DNA from: Vandiemenella viatica
Lineage: Eukaryota; Arthropoda; Insecta; Orthoptera; Morabidae
NCBI GenBank assembly: GCA_031002005.1
Contig: CM061918.1
Location: 40,366,947 to 40,430,946 of the forward strand
Direction: 5' to 3'
Length of the DNA: 64,000 bases
Part shown: piece by piece, positions 11,842 to 24,455 of the stretch
How positions within the stretch are numbered: position 1 is the stretch's first letter
Layout of the letters: each line of letters begins with the position of its first letter
Notes under the pieces: generated by a model
Database searches by the model: none
What the model was told of the DNA's origin: nothing
Seen by the model: only the letters and a program-made list of their open reading frames with translations
Position numbers and translations under genes: made by a program

Positions 11842-12172
11842 CAGTGCAACTCCAATTATCCGAATCAATTGGGACCGGACCCCATTCGGATAATCAAAAA
11901 TTCGGATAATTGGATTTTTTCTGAAAAAGGGTCTATTTTAATTAATTATTGTATGTATGTTGAAAATGCTTTCTTTTCCAAGAGATTTTTGGTGCTTTTC
12001 CATTTCAGGGATGAAAATTTCGCCGTTCTACTCGGTAAATAAAGCTGCAGTCATCCAGACTTTGGGTTGGTTTTTATAAAAGAAGAGAAGCCTTTTTGCA
12101 GTACGTTTCCATTTTCGATTCAGATAATTGGCGATTCGGATAATCAGAGGTAGGATAATTGGAGTTCTACTG
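11842..12172. mobile_element. pogo/Tigger-type MITE
   Basis: The terminal inverted repeats are cagtgcaactccaattatcc on the left and, inverted, cagtagaactccaattatcc on the right, the typical pogo/Tigger end pattern. TA precedes the left end; the right flank reads AA, so one target base has mutated. The sequence ttcggataat is repeated several times just inside each end. The 331 bases have no coding capacity, so it depended on a pogo transposase in trans. Confidence 0.8.
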
Positions 12173-12245
12173 AATTCCTTTGGCCCTTCTACCTTCATTT
12201 GTGGTGGTGACAGGTTTTTTTTTCTCTACCCTATCTTATTTTAAT

Positions 12246-12599
12246 ATTAAGTATAGTATAGCAATGAAGATTTTAGCAAAATGATGTCATACTCAACCGA
12301 AATTCAGTAATGGCTGTGTAAGGTGAAACTGCTTGTTCATATTCAGCTGTGAAACAGTGAGAAAAACTCTTTAAACTTGAAAGACAAGCCCTGGATAGTG
12401 ACTCTCAGAAAATACTTGGCAACATAGGCCACTAAATAAGATTTTGGGGCTATGAGCATGAAGATGAGAATGGGATGTCTGTACAAGAATAGGCTAAAAT
12501 TAATAACCTTACTCTAATTTATAATGCAAAGCTACCTGCATCATTGAATAATGTTCATGGATGCATAGTTTCAACCCTGATCTCTTAGTATCAGCCTCC
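12246..12599. other. intervening AT-rich sequence
   Basis: Between the foldback end and the first recognisable LINE sequence. Nothing else seen. Confidence 0.4.
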
Positions 12600-13264
12600 A
12601 ATGCATTAAATTTGTCTTTTACCCAATACCTAACTCAAAGCATACACGAATAACGTGTGAAAAATCTGCAGCAGTTAGACCCCGGAAGCATCTTTCCACA
12701 GAAGATACAACTTCAAAAAGACAGATTGGTCAGAATTCTTGGTCACCACAGCTGTAAAGAGATGTTCCACAACATCTGTTACCTGCAGTTGTCAGAGAAC
12801 TTACATTCCCAGTCTCACAATCGATCTAGTTGTTCTACTCTTGGATTACAGTAATTTATATAAAGAAGATCCTTTTAGCAAAGCAATGATGAAAACAAAA
12901 ACAAACCCATTGCCATTATAAGAGAGACAAAAAGGAATTGATGGATTAAAACTGGTGAGGATTTAAATTTTGCATAAGAGCCATAAAGCATGGAGAATCC
13001 CGAAGGATCTAAACAATGATCCAACTAAGACCGCCGTACATCATAATATCATTGTCAATCAAATAGCACATCAGCTGCTAGTGAATGGGAAAGTTAGCCA
13101 CAAACCCAAAACACCCAAACTGCGCAGAGAAGACCAAGCACCGTTCACATGGAAGAATTGGAAAAGGCTATCAAACATAGTAAAAATTTAAAAATAGCAG
13201 GCTTGGATGATATTAGAACAGAGTAAATTAAGCACTATGGCCTAACAAGAACGAATGGATACTT

Positions 13265-14898
13265 TGTTAGGGTCGAAGCCAGATATGGGGCCGGTATCGG
13301 CTTGTACACCTAAACTTGAAGTCATCCAAATGTTGTCTAAAGTGAAAAAGTTCTGTAACCGTGATAAACCTTGGAAAAATGCTAACTGTAATGATTACAA
13401 CGGCCGCCACTTACAGATTAACCTCCTGTAAGAAAGGTACTAAAGTATAAATGAAAGTCGGAGTCCGGATCACTGAAGAATATATTCTTAAAATTTTTCA
13501 CAGAATTTACATAAGTCACAGTTAGCATGGCAATCGGAGAAAATCATTTGCCGAAGATCACAAGTCATGAAACAGAACAGACCGCACCACCCCGAATGAA
13601 ATTGAAAGTTAAGATGAACACATGTCGGAAAGTTTCAGATTTCAATGGTTTCCCATCCTGTTTAGTAATGGCATCTGTCAGCCATTCTGCCCAGATCCTG
13701 ACTACCCATCAGCCACCACGAGCCGGTGCCAGTCTTGCTTAAACTCGCCTAGCAAAGTACTACATCCGAACCCGACCAGATACTTCAGCTAAGTGCCAAA
13801 AAACCATGCCCGGGTTCACTTTTATCAAAATGGCCTACTGAACTAGACAATAGTCTATCTGGAAAAAGAATCTGTTAACTACCAGAAAATCACAAGATGA
13901 AGAGCGTAACGAGACAAGTGTAGTGATGTGGTTGGTTATGGTTTTAAAGCCTCCAGACCGGTGTAAATGAATTTTAAAAGTTGGTTAATTTAAAAGCACA
14001 TTTGTTTAAAGTATTGCGATACGTCACATCCGAAATATGGATTTGCAAAATTCTAAAATATCAAGTTTATACTATTTTCAAAGTGTTCGCCAGCTTTCGC
14101 CGAGTTCAGTGGTGTAAAAATCTTTTAAATCGGTTGAGGATCTCCAAAGTTATTGAATTTCTAAAATTTGCTAATTTCCTGGATGGTGCAACGAATAATT
14201 CACTTTTTATTTACAGTCTGTTGTGGCCTGAAACTAAATTTAAATCCTACCTTTATTTAATTTAAGTACTTTAGGAAAGTTTTTTAGTTCGTGAAATATG
14301 TTATTCGGAAAGAAATTAAATTTACAAGTTAGTTGCTACGACGCCATCAAAAAACGGACTTTTATTTATTTATATCTCTTGTTTTATTAGTTGATGGTTA
14401 TCGGAAACTTAAAGAATATTGATCTGCCGGTTATTTAGCGTGTTTAAATTTACTTTTAAAGCTCAGAAACTACTTAGATATGCTGGAATTAAATATTGAA
14501 ATAACTCTATGTGGTGATGCTTTGAGAAAATCATATTTACTGCTTTAAATTAGTCTGGAACTGCGAGTTATTAGTGAATTTAATATAAAACGGTGAAATT
14601 ATAATTATTAAAGTGCTTTACAGTGTTTAATTCAGTGGAATATTAGTGCTATGGTTGTGTAGCCAAACCTGTTTACTTTACTTCAGGATTATTATGGATT
14701 ACGCTCATTTAGGTAAGTTTATGGTTTATATTTTATTAGAAACTTCTTATTTATGGTTGCTATGTGTTGTTTATTTACTTTTCTGGACTTAAAGTGTTGT
14801 TATTTCGATCTCAACTATGGTATCTTGTACTGAATGTTAACCTCAAACTTCGCCGGATTTTGACTGAATATTTAAAATAGAGAGTAAGGTAGCTTACA
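13265..14898 (-). mobile_element. solo LTR of about 1.63 kb with 4-bp target duplication
   Basis: On the minus strand the sequence starts TGTAAG and ends CCCTAACA, the TG...CA ends of an LTR. Directly outside are identical 4-base duplications, actt at 13261-13264 and 14899-14902. A related sequence in opposite orientation at 61237-62921 has the same ends and its own 4-base duplication (aggt), so the boundaries are doubly supported. There is no internal retrotransposon sequence, hence a solo LTR left by recombination between two LTRs. It inserted into the LINE reverse-transcriptase region. Small open frames in it are not genes. Confidence 0.85.
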
Positions 14899-14966
14899 AC
14901 TTCAGGTCTTTAACAAATGTATGAGCAGATGTCAGATTCAAAATATATGATGAAAGAGCCAGGAGA

Positions 14967-16296
14967 TTGCACTGCTTAAACCGGGCTAAGAAGAATTTTA
15001 GACTAGTTGCGCTTCTAAGTCACCTTTCAAAACCGCTAGAAAGACTGAGCTTAAACCACCTCGTGCCTGTTGTGGAACCTTGGCTTATACCCGAATTCCG
15101 CCTTGGTAAAAACTGCACAGGACAACTACTAAGTCTCGCACAGTTTATAGAAGCTGGATTCAAGGCTCGTAAGGTTACAGGAGTGGTATTTGTTCATTTA
15201 TCAGCAGCATATAACACTAATAATCATCAGCTACTATTCAAGTTCTATAACCTGACCAGGAATTTTGGTCTTAGTAAGTTCATTGATACATTTCTGCAGA
15301 ATTGCAAATTCTTAGCTGATTTCTGGGGACATCGTAACCATTGGAGGTTACAGAGGAATGGTCTACCCCACGGAGGTACACTAGCTCCAGTTCTGTTTAA
15401 TATATATACCAATGATCAGCCTATAGCACCCAACAACAGAAGTTTGCTGTATGCAGATGACCTTACTCTGCCCATACAGAGCAAAGACTTTGAATTAGTG
15501 AAGAGCACCATCAGCACCACTTTTGAAAGTTTGTCGAAATACTATAGCACAAACCAGCTTAAACCAAATCCCTTGGAGACACAAGTATGTGCTTTTATTT
15601 ATGGAATAGAGCAGCCCTTGTATGTTAACAGTAATACTGGCACACTATGATACTACAAAATATCTAGGAATGATCCTTGACAGATCTCTTGCATGCAGGA
15701 AACTGTACGAATTCAGAGTCGGAAGTTACTCCAAGAATAATTTCCTCAGAAAACTTGCCGGATCAAAATGGGGTAGCCAAACTCAAACGAACTTCTGTTT
15801 CAGCACTGTTATTCAACTGCAGAGTATCCCTGTGCTGTATGGTACAACTCAACTGATGCCAAACAGGTGGACATAACTCTCAACAACACCTGCAGAAATG
15901 TACCAGGCTGTTTAAAAACCACTCCAGTCGAATGACCACCACCTCGCATCAAGAGCACCATATCCAGTTCGAAGAGAAATAGCAGTGAAGAAGTATAGAA
16001 CTCATTCATTACACAGGCATTTATATCACATCAAAGGAACTTACAACTATAAGTGAGAAAGCCAGGTTACAATTGTGGAAAGCTAGGGCCCCCCTCCCTT
16101 TTGGATGGCACCGGTGTCTAAAACTTTACAACTTGACGATAACAAGGGATGGCTGATAGGGAAGCCTTTCAATAGGTTGCAATGTGGAGTGGACAGATTC
16201 AAGTTTAACATAGCAAAATGGGATCAAGCTCAGATCAATAACATCAATGACAACTGTGGAGAATATCAGACTGTTCAACACATACTCCAACGTTGA
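14967..16296 (+). pseudogene. LINE reverse transcriptase remnant
   Basis: Reverse transcriptase that would have primed on nicked genomic DNA. The open part (14967-15650, 227 codons) shows VVFVHLSAAYNT in place of the usual F-D-L-S-A-A-Y-D-T, so the first catalytic aspartate is lost. It then shows GLPHGGTLAPVLFNIYTND and the catalytic box YADDL. A frameshift near 15640 moves the thumb region (TKYLGMILDRSL) into another frame, and the C-terminal part with GKPFNRLQCGVDRFKFNIAKW continues at 16105-16296. The clade is uncertain; the motifs fit the Jockey/CR1-like group. Confidence 0.82.
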
Positions 16297-16437
16297 TTGT
16301 GTTCAACCTCCTGCATAGAAGACGACTTACGTCAGACCATGGAAAATGCACGGAAGTGACCAAGTTTAGGTCCAACGTAATTTGATATTTGTTATTCTGT
16401 AAATATGTATGTTTCTGACACGAGAATAAATAAATAT

Positions 16438-16989
16438 ACTGGAGAAAACATTACAATCATCAAGGTGGAAGTGTATTGGTTGACAAGACTGAAGATGAAG
16501 GAAATTGGCGAGAAACTTGACTTGTTAAAGGGAAAAAAAAGGATTATTTTATTGTGATTACCTGAAACTATTTCATTAAGGTTGAATATTTTGGTTTGGA
16601 TTTGTGTGAAAATTCTGTGAATTTGTGTAATAGACTTTGTGAGTGTGTCAAGTTATTGCAACAACTGGTATTTTAACAAACAAACAAACTGTTTCTCAGC
16701 CAATAAAAAATGACAATTTGAATGCAGGGTTCTGGAAATTCATTTCTTTGCACTCACTTAACTAAACTGAATTGTTATTAAATAATGTTCATAACCTTAA
16801 AAATGGCGGAATATTGTACACATTCTTAGCTTAATATAACAGAGAATATAACAAAAACATCAACATCAAATGAATATAAATAAACAAAAGAAACTAATAA
16901 TATATCAATTTAAGCAAAGCAATACTTTTCTTTCTGGTTGGTTTGTAATTTAAAACACGTTAAACCATTAAGAAACAAAAAAGTAATCT
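16438..16989. other. AT-rich spacer between two LINE remnants
   Basis: No reading frame or repeat boundary seen. Confidence 0.45.
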
Positions 16990-18215
16990 CCATTAATAGG
17001 TAGCTGCAACAGTGTTATCTATGGTTAGAGCAAAAACATCTCTGGCTATTATTGGCCCACAGGAGGTCAGGAATGAGGCATTTCAGCATTAAAGACATAA
17101 TGGCCAAGTCACCATCATTATTTGGAGTTTCCACATTTGTGGGGTGTATGGCACACTCTGTTCCATATCTGATGGTAACTCTCATATTTCTTTCTCCACC
17201 ACTAGTCTTTAACCAATTACCTTTACCTCTATTTCTCCCTTCCCCTTGTCCATCCATCTTCACCACAATTTTCCAATAGGTTTTCTTCTTCCCATTGTTT
17301 ATGAGCACTTCGGCATTCTCCCTACTCCATTCTTAAGACATGTCCCAACCACTGCAATATTTTCTTCTTTAACGTCTCTTCCACTGCTCTGACTTTTAAC
17401 CCCTGCTTGACATTTTTGTTTCCAATTTTTGTCATTTTGTGGCATTCATTATCCCTCACACAAAGCTCATGTTTGCCAGCAGTACATAAAACTCTCTTTG
17501 TTCAAGTCCAGATTTTAGAGCAATAGGTCAATATACTTTATACAGCAAGATTTTGGCTTCATTCTGCAAGATCCAATTCCAGATTATCTCCTTGATTAAA
17601 TGATAGAACTGTCCACTCTTCCTTATTCTGTCTTATTTCCTCCCCTATCTTTCAATTAGTAGTTGCTTTACTTCCCATGTAAACAAACCACTCTACTAAC
17701 TCCAATATCTCTATTGCAGTCACCCATTTTCATAGTTATTTTTTTCAGGTTCTGTTCTGTCTCCTCCCGTATTGCTGTATCACATGCATATGCCATCACT
17801 TTCAACTCTGGCAGATTTCTGTATCCATAAACTTCTGCAACAACTTCATCAACAACCACATTAGAAACAAAAGTTCGTAACTTACTCCTTTTTCTGTGCG
17901 AACTCAATTTCTATGTCTACTACCTAGCCACACGTAATTCTCACACTTCATATACTTTTCCTTGTTCATTCCACCATTCCCTCATATATTCCTCTGTTTT
18001 TTAGGCTTAACTATATACTTTCCCTTCCTACTTTATCACAGGCCTTTTCTTATGCATTAAAGTTACTATTGTATCCTATCCATATTAGCATAATTTCTCT
18101 AATTTTTCTAAGTCTAAAAATTGCGCCTCGCACTCGTCTTCCTTTCTAAATCCATACTGAACTTTTCCCAGGATTTTGGCAATATTATATTCATTTATGT
18201 TAATTTGATATATTG
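16990..18215 (-). pseudogene. LINE reverse transcriptase remnant (RTE-like), minus strand
   Basis: The minus strand encodes broken reverse-transcriptase segments. Near 17800 the peptide LPELKVMAYACDTAIREETEQ corresponds to the catalytic region, with YACD in place of YADD, so a catalytic aspartate is lost. Upstream (around 18120) FRKEDECEA and LEKLEK are remnants of the finger/palm region. The 3' part at 17015-17308 carries the arginine/glycine-rich tail typical of the end of such ORFs. Many frameshifts are present. The same general family may be represented by the endonuclease piece at the right edge of the window. Confidence 0.65.
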
Positions 18216-19586
18216 TGTCACAGATATTTGAGTGTGGTTTCGACATTTTGATGATTTTTACTTTTGCCCAATGTCAGAATTTTGTACATTCTTCACAATT
18301 CCATATTAATTAGTTCAACATAGTTTTAATTGTTTTTATAGTTGCTAATTGTTGAGGTACTGTATGAATTTCTGGAAGTGCTTTTTTTATACCAAGAACA
18401 TTCCTTTTTGTGTATAATAAGTCAATGCTATCTCGGTTAAAAAGAGTTGCTCAGAATAATGCTGGCAAGAATCTGTACTATCTGCTATATAATGTCTCTT
18501 GGAAATCTTCGAAGAAGAGTCTGATAATCCTTTTAAATGTGTTTCTGTAATAAAAGTCAAATTAAATGAACTGTCTGCTTTTTCATCTATAAAACTACCT
18601 TATATTTGAAAATGCGGAGAAATTAATAATTATTGTGGAGAGGTATGTTTACTTAGTGAGCAGACTAACTTGCAAATCTTCAAATTTTACTAAACCTCAA
18701 AGCATATTATGGTGGCCCCCGGTTTTTTTTTTTTTTTTTTTGTGTGTGGGTTAAAATAAGCTATGATTTGATACAACGAAACCAGGAGCAGGTCATTTGC
18801 TACAGAAATAATAAACAATTGCAGGTATCTGAATGTGACAATGTAGGAGCCAACACACGGTAGAGTAGGTCAGATAGTTAGCAAGAATAAGCTGAACAAC
18901 GTCATTTGGCAAAGAATGGGAGAGTCATGGAGGCAGCTATTGGTCAAAAGCCTCACTACCACAGGCAAATATTGGGGGACAGAGGATCAAAACCAGTGTG
19001 CATGCAGCAGAGAGGGTCACACTTGTCTTTTAGGTCAATTTAAAGATCAGCCATGGAAGACTTGAGGCGGGCAGTTAGCTGCCAGCATCAGCAGTGATGG
19101 ATGCAGCCCTACAGCATACACCATCATCTTCAATGCAACAAGTGGGATGAAACCACTTTGGGGAAATGTAACTGTAATATGTCAGGTATATTGGTACCGT
19201 ATATAACAGGTATATGGTTAAAGGGATAACTACTCAGGAATTAGAAGAAAGGAGTAACTGACATGAACATATAAAGGACTCTGGGAGTCAATGGAAGGAT
19301 TAACTGTCTATAATGTAATATTGTAAATAAATGTAAATATTGTATATACCTCGCTGGAGTATCATTTAAGCAATCTAACCCTCACCTGACTTAGAGTCTT
19401 ACCCAAAAAATAATATATCTCTTGGGAAGTTGCAGAGTGAGGAAAAAAAGATTTGCCAGTCCACCACAATATTAATTCTGAGTTAAATCATATTGTACTC
19501 GTGAATCTTCTCCAAAATAAGAGCAAACTTACAGTCGATAATTCCACATTTTGAAAAATGTGTCAATAAATATAAGTTATGTTTAA
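18216..19586. other. AT-rich sequence with T-run; possible old LTR remnant
   Basis: Contains an 18-20 base T run near 18722. From 18830 to 19150 the sequence is less AT-rich but has no long frame. Around 19156 'ctttggggaaa' resembles a polypurine tract and is followed by 'tgtaactg', which could be the start of a decayed LTR. I could not find a matching partner or internal genes, so this is only a hint. Confidence 0.25.
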
Positions 19587-22384
19587 CACTAGAACCGCCG
19601 GAACTAGTACTATACTTAGAACCGCCGATGTGGTCAAAGTGACCACTTTCTTTGTAATTGGATGCTGTTCTGATTAATGTAAATATTAATGATCTTGATA
19701 ACAATGTATCACTTTAATTACATTTATTAACAGTATCACTGTATTTTACAAAAACAATGGGAACATAATATTACTAAAATTAAAGAGCATAGTTCACAAT
19801 ATTTATCTGCAACCATACTAATTGTATTGCAGTAGTTTTAAAATTAATAGAAATTAATCATACTGGAGAAACTAAGTACCCATGAATATGTTAAGAGAAA
19901 GAACAATCATAAGATATGACTATGTATAGTACCTAATCCTACTTACAAGCATTACAAACTACTGTCTTTATTACTTTATATGTACACGGCCCACAAACAT
20001 ATCTCTTGCATTTACTGCACACTTCATTTGTCTTGTTTCTGCATTTCCTCGTTTGGCATAGTTTTCTAACTTTCGTAGGAATTTCCGCTTCTTCTCTTTC
20101 TTCATCACCATCTTCCTTTTCTTCCTTTTCCTTTCCTTCCCTTGTCATCCTTTCCTGATTTCTGGTTTCCACATAGTCTCTACGTAATTCTTCTGCTAGA
20201 TTTAGGATGAAATTCCTCCTACTTATCTTGATCCCTGTCACTAGCTTGAAAATGATCCATGCGTTGATGGCTGCTAAATCAAGGATATTGTGAAATACGT
20301 GGACAGGCCATCGACGAGTACCAGAGCGGACAGAATACTTCCTCGTCAGCTGGTCCAAGACATCTACAGCAAATTTTGTGCTATTGTAGAAGCTCACTGT
20401 TTCGGGAAGGTGTTTAGAATTATTTTGTATTTCAACATCTGTATGCATGGTACTATACAGAAGAACATTTTTGTTCTTTTTCCCTTGGTAAACAGTCAGA
20501 GTACCACCTTCCCTTTTCAAGAGAACAGACGTATAAAGAGGAGTTTTCATTTTTTTTTACAGTGTTTGGAATTTCTTTTCTTGCACGGTTGATAGTGCCG
20601 ACAAGACTAGTTTTCTCTTTTCCAGTCTCTCCCCAAGTGTGACCGTAGTGAAAAAATTATCAGTAGTCACATTTCGACCCTTATTGCGATATGGAGCTAC
20701 CAACTTCATTACTACTTGTTCTGGAAGTTTCTCATTAGGTGCCCTCTGTTCGTTCTGTCCCACATAAGGGAACCCATTACAAAGATATTTTGTTTCTACA
20801 TCCGCTAGAAGCCAGAATTTGATTCCGAATTTATCAGGCTTATTCGGCATATATTGCAAATACGGACACCTGGTTCTGCTGGGGAAAAGTTGTTCGTCCA
20901 CAGTGACATTTGATCCAGGTATGTAATTCAACTGACAGTTTTCTATAAAATGATTCCAAGTAGTTGATATAAGTGCAAATTTGTCACTTTTCAACCGTTC
21001 CGACCGTGTATTTTTTTCATCAAAACACAGATATTTCAAAATTTCTCGAAACCTGTTTCTGCTCATTGTGTCAGTGAAAAATGGGGCTCCCCACGTTTTC
21101 GACCACAACTCATCTACTTCAGTACATCTGGCACCTAGTGCACCACGAACATATAATAAAGCAACAAATGCATCTAATTCTTCTAAAGGCAAACTCCACG
21201 AATCATTTCCAAGAAGCCGTTGTGCCTCTGCTTCTGTGCATTTCTTTATGTGTTTCAACATTGATTGATCAACTAAAAGGCGCCAGGCACTCGAAACATT
21301 ATCATTTGAGACGTGCCGCTTTGCGTGTGGAGTAGGTCCCCATGTTTCTTTCAATATATTCTGTTGACCTATCCTACCTGGTTTAGTAACCCAGAAGTCT
21401 GCTACAGTCCACTCCGTGATCCCGTCCTTCCCCAGGAGTTTTGAGCCAGTTTCTGGAAGTGAACCCTCACTTTGTTCTCCTCTTCTACGTCGATTCTGTA
21501 TTGGTCCACTTACAGGAGGTGCAGTTCTTCTTTTACCCAGGGTAGGTCCTTCTCTAGCATTGTTTATATTACTGCTTCGTCCTGGTTCAGCAACTGCATG
21601 AGGAAAGAGACAATTAGAAAGCTACAACTCATTATAAAGAAACCATACCACACAATAAAATAGCAGTAACAGAAGTAGCAGTAGAAGTGTCAGCTCTCTT
21701 ATAATAGTGATCATTATTCATATAGTAACAATAATAATAATAATAATAATAATATAAGTGAATGTAGATTACCTTCATCTTCAGTCTCGGAGCTGTCACT
21801 CTCCACATTAGCGACAGGTTGGTAATCTTCATCTGTAGAGTCTTCCACAAGGTCCTCAACTTCAGGATCATTTTCAACATCCGATTCATACAAAAGTGCG
21901 ACAATTTCTTCATCTGAAAGTGGCCGTGGCCGTGGTTTCTATCGCTGTGACATCTGAGCCGTGTCTACTGCTCTGAGACCAGTACTCAAAATTCAAATAA
22001 TCTGCCTCGTTTATGCGAAACCCAATAGCAAACAATGAATGACATATTGCATTGTTGAGCTCCAAACAATGCAAGTAAACTTCAGTAACCCAGATATTTA
22101 GTATATTGTTGACGAGTGCTAAGAGTAAATTCGGGGAGTGACGCACAATAATCTGTTTTCACATTACACGTAATGTGGTCAAAGTGATCACTCGGCGGTT
22201 CTAAGTATAAGTGGTCATTCAAAGAAAACTAATGAAGATAAAACAAATATTGGACTATTTATATGATCTACATAAACATTTAGGAAAAGTCATTAACTCA
22301 CAACAGCATTGATTAGAAACTGACTGAATAATAATATGTTAAAATATAAAAAGTGGTCAAGTTGACCACTCGGCGGTTCTAGTG
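19587..22384 (-). mobile_element. nearly complete piggyBac element, TTAA duplicated
   Basis: TTAA sits at 19583-19586 and 22385-22388. The 14-base terminal repeat is cactagaaccgccg, inverted at the other end. Each end also has a subterminal module: tacttagaaccgccga followed by gtggtcaaagtgaccac on the left, and its inverse near 22172-22206 on the right. The element is 2798 bases and contains a two-exon transposase gene on the minus strand. A T-rich/A-rich filler and an (att)n tract (about 21728-21753, inside the intron) are the only other content. Confidence 0.93.
19939..21953 (-). pseudogene. piggyBac transposase with one intron and two in-frame stops
   Basis: DDD transposase that excises precisely at TTAA. 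Exon 1 (21953-21773) starts MSQR and encodes the acidic N-terminus with LSDEEIVALLYESD. A GT-AG intron (21772-21594, 179 bases) follows, and exon 2 begins at 21593 in matching phase. The total is about 611 codons, near the usual 594. Catalytic residues are visible: aspartate in NVTVDEQLFPSR, in NVTTDNFF and in AVDVLDQ; YMPNKPDKFGIKFW is the conserved core. The C-terminus is Lys/Glu-rich and then a cysteine-rich zinc-binding domain (C-x2-C pairs around CSKCKRYVCGPC and VCNAC). It is disabled by only two in-frame stops, TAG at codon 5 (21939-21941) and TAA at 20557-20559 between the second and third aspartates. I see no frameshift, which points to a young copy. Confidence 0.9.
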
Positions 22385-23184
22385 TTAAAAGTAATATGCA
22401 CATTTTATTGATTTGAACCTTTCTCATTATTTGGGATCTTTTGGATCTTGGTAAATAAATATTATTTAGCCTTAATAATTTGGTGACAGTTTTAATTCAT
22501 CGCATGTACCATCAATGTTATGGATCAATTTAAACCAGTAATCCTAGAAGGCAAACTAAACAGACAGTTTGAACTGGACTCCAAAAGATACTGGCATACT
22601 GAAATGAGTGAAACAAAGCTTTGAAAAAAAGGTGAAGGTAATTTTAAGAAGCTATAACATCCCAGCCTAGACCGGGATTCAAATCAGTGATCTTGAAATC
22701 TATAGTCAGAATGTTTATCATTGGCAGAGTACACATTCAATTACTGAGTTAGTAATGGAAACCGTGTTATTTCTTCTGAACATGAGAACAGAAACTCGTA
22801 TATACACATTTGAAAGCATGGCGAATGTGATTGATGCTTAAAGACCTACACAAAGAGCAGTTCAACAGCTACTGACAGCAAAAATCGGAAATTATTTAGT
22901 AAAAAGCATTGACGCATTACAGCTCATTACATAAACAAAGTGAATACAGTAATGTAGAATTCCACAAAAAATAATTCGTGTAAAAATAGGCAAAGTCTTT
23001 TAGTTGTTTAGTGACAAAAAAATATGAGATCTTGTTCTTAGCCAAGTCTGAACAATACAGAGTGTATTCAAAATTAATAATGAAAAATCAAAATCATTAA
23101 CAAAAGTAAAAAATAAATATCAGGCTGTTAACAGTAGCCGAAACACCTTAAAAGCTATGTTTGGAGTCAGGCAAGACATACAAA
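22385..23184. other. AT-rich stretch; possible retroelement fragment near 22519
   Basis: Near 22519 a short frame starts MDQFKPVILEGKLN, reminiscent of the first residues of some copia Gag proteins, and 'ttggtgacag' lies just upstream. The frame closes after about 35 codons and no further Gag, protease or integrase motif follows. Weak support only. Confidence 0.2.
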
Positions 23185-23756
23185 GTCTATACCAAAAGTA
23201 GTAGGACTGATTTTTTTTTTTTTTTAAGTATTGAAGATATGTTTACAATTCTTTAATCATCTTCAAAATAGCACCCTTGGGCAGCTACACACTTATAATT
23301 ACGCTGCTGCCATTGGCCGTACGCCTTCTGGAAGTCAGATTCAGGGACACTTTTGAGAGCCCTCGTCGATGCTGTTTGAACGTCCTCAATCGAGTCAAAC
23401 CGCTGTCCCTTCAGCTGCCTTTTCATCCGTGTGAGTAAAAAAAGTCAGATGGAATCAGATCAGGACTGTAGGTGTGATGCAGCAACACAGCAATGTGGAA
23501 TCGGGCCAACAGTTGCCTCATGACGGCGCGCCTTGGCATGGCGCATTGTCGTGATGCAGAGTCCAGTTGGTGGAGATGACTGGTCGGACGCGATTCTCAC
23601 AGGTGGGCTGGCATTTGCATGTAAAAGTTCGAATTGACAGTTTCCCCAGGGGAAACGAACTCCTTATGAATCACCCCTCAATGGTCAAAAAACACGATCA
23701 GCATTGTCTTGATCTTTGATTTGCTCGTGCGAGCCTTCGTTGGATGGGAGGACATT
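23185..23756 (-). pseudogene. mariner-like transposase stump, cut by a gypsy LTR
   Basis: The minus strand encodes pieces of a mariner-type transposase: SHPTKARTSKSKIKTMLIVFFD, then a HHDNAP-like catalytic segment around 23545, then YSPDLIPSDFF near 23450, and a C-terminal tail ending in GAILK near 23260. Stops and frameshifts are frequent. The N-terminal half is missing because the sequence ends exactly at the gypsy LTR border (23756/23757), so the gypsy element inserted into the mariner. The missing half should lie beyond the gypsy pair, within or after the N gap. It belongs to a different mariner subfamily from the copies at 5286 and 54023. Confidence 0.75.
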
Positions 23757-24455
23757 GTTAAGGTTCTTTGGGTGGTTTAATTACTGCATTAATTAAAAGT
23801 CCACCAAAAAACAAGGTTATGTGAAGATGTTCGTTTATTTTCAATCAAAACAAGTCTGCGATATTCACAAGCATAGTTGTTACAATCCAAAGATGCAATA
23901 CTGACTTACTGAATGAAAACTTTATGAATGTCTCTGTAACACTGAATTCATACTTAATAAAAACTGACTTCTCTGTCTAGGCGATCTGTTTATATAGAGT
24001 CTATCGAATTTACGAGAATTCTTCAAAGGCATCCGCCCGATATTTCTCGATCATTAACAATCACTCAAACAATCAAACATATTAAAAACAATTGGAATTG
24101 ATACAAAATTAATTGATAACATTACAAAGTGATCAGAAATGGTAATTATAGATACTTAAATACAAAATTATTTACAGAAATCCTTTCAAATGGTGGAAAA
24201 TTGTCCTGTAGACATCGTAACATACATTAATACAAGTAATTACAAACTTTTAATAAATTCTCTTGTACCATTCGGTTCTTAAACATATTAAATGGTCTTT
24301 AAATAATTGTCTTACCTAAAACAAAGTCTATATACACTTATTTACAAGAATTTACAAAATAAACATATCAAATCACTTTCAAGCAAACTTTGGCTCACTA
24401 CAAATACTTCATGCAGTATAATGCTATTCAAAATTCAGGTATTAGGGCTGTTACA
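23757..24455 (-). repeat. gypsy 3' LTR (minus copy)
   Basis: Matches the two plus-strand LTRs along its length in opposite orientation, with more differences (small indels and substitutions) than those two show between each other, so this copy is older. TG...CA ends are present. The 4 bases outside the left border are acat. Confidence 0.88.

Larger units (their letters stand above)
10447..12245. repeat. large foldback element, arms about 600 bases
   Basis: The left arm (about 10447-11050) and right arm (about 11470-12245) are inverted copies. For example, 'aatgaataaaaatttaa' at about 10920 returns inverted near 11570, and 'accaaagactctat' and 'aggaaaatggtgg' also recur. The outer ends carry the same signature as the 1952-2324 hairpin (accacag..; inverted tcatttgtggtggtgac). 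The loop region holds a SINE at 11171-11456 and the right arm holds a pogo-type MITE at 11842-12172, so the hairpin predates both insertions. No transposase frame is visible. Confidence 0.72.
12600..16437 (+). mobile_element. non-LTR retrotransposon (LINE) split by a solo LTR
   Basis: LINE-type coding sequence is present on both sides of the LTR at 13265-14898. On the left, fragments with HKAW.I, NQIAHQLLVNGK and AGLDDI correspond to the linker before the reverse transcriptase. On the right, a LLKPG-like segment and then the transcriptase follow. After about 16330 comes a short 3' end that stops in aataaataaata (16427-16437). The 5' end is not identifiable. The copy is dead through frameshifts and stops. 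Confidence 0.8.

Noticed and set aside
22519..22625. Start of a copia Gag
   Set aside because: Only about ten residues look familiar, the frame closes quickly, and no other copia part is present.
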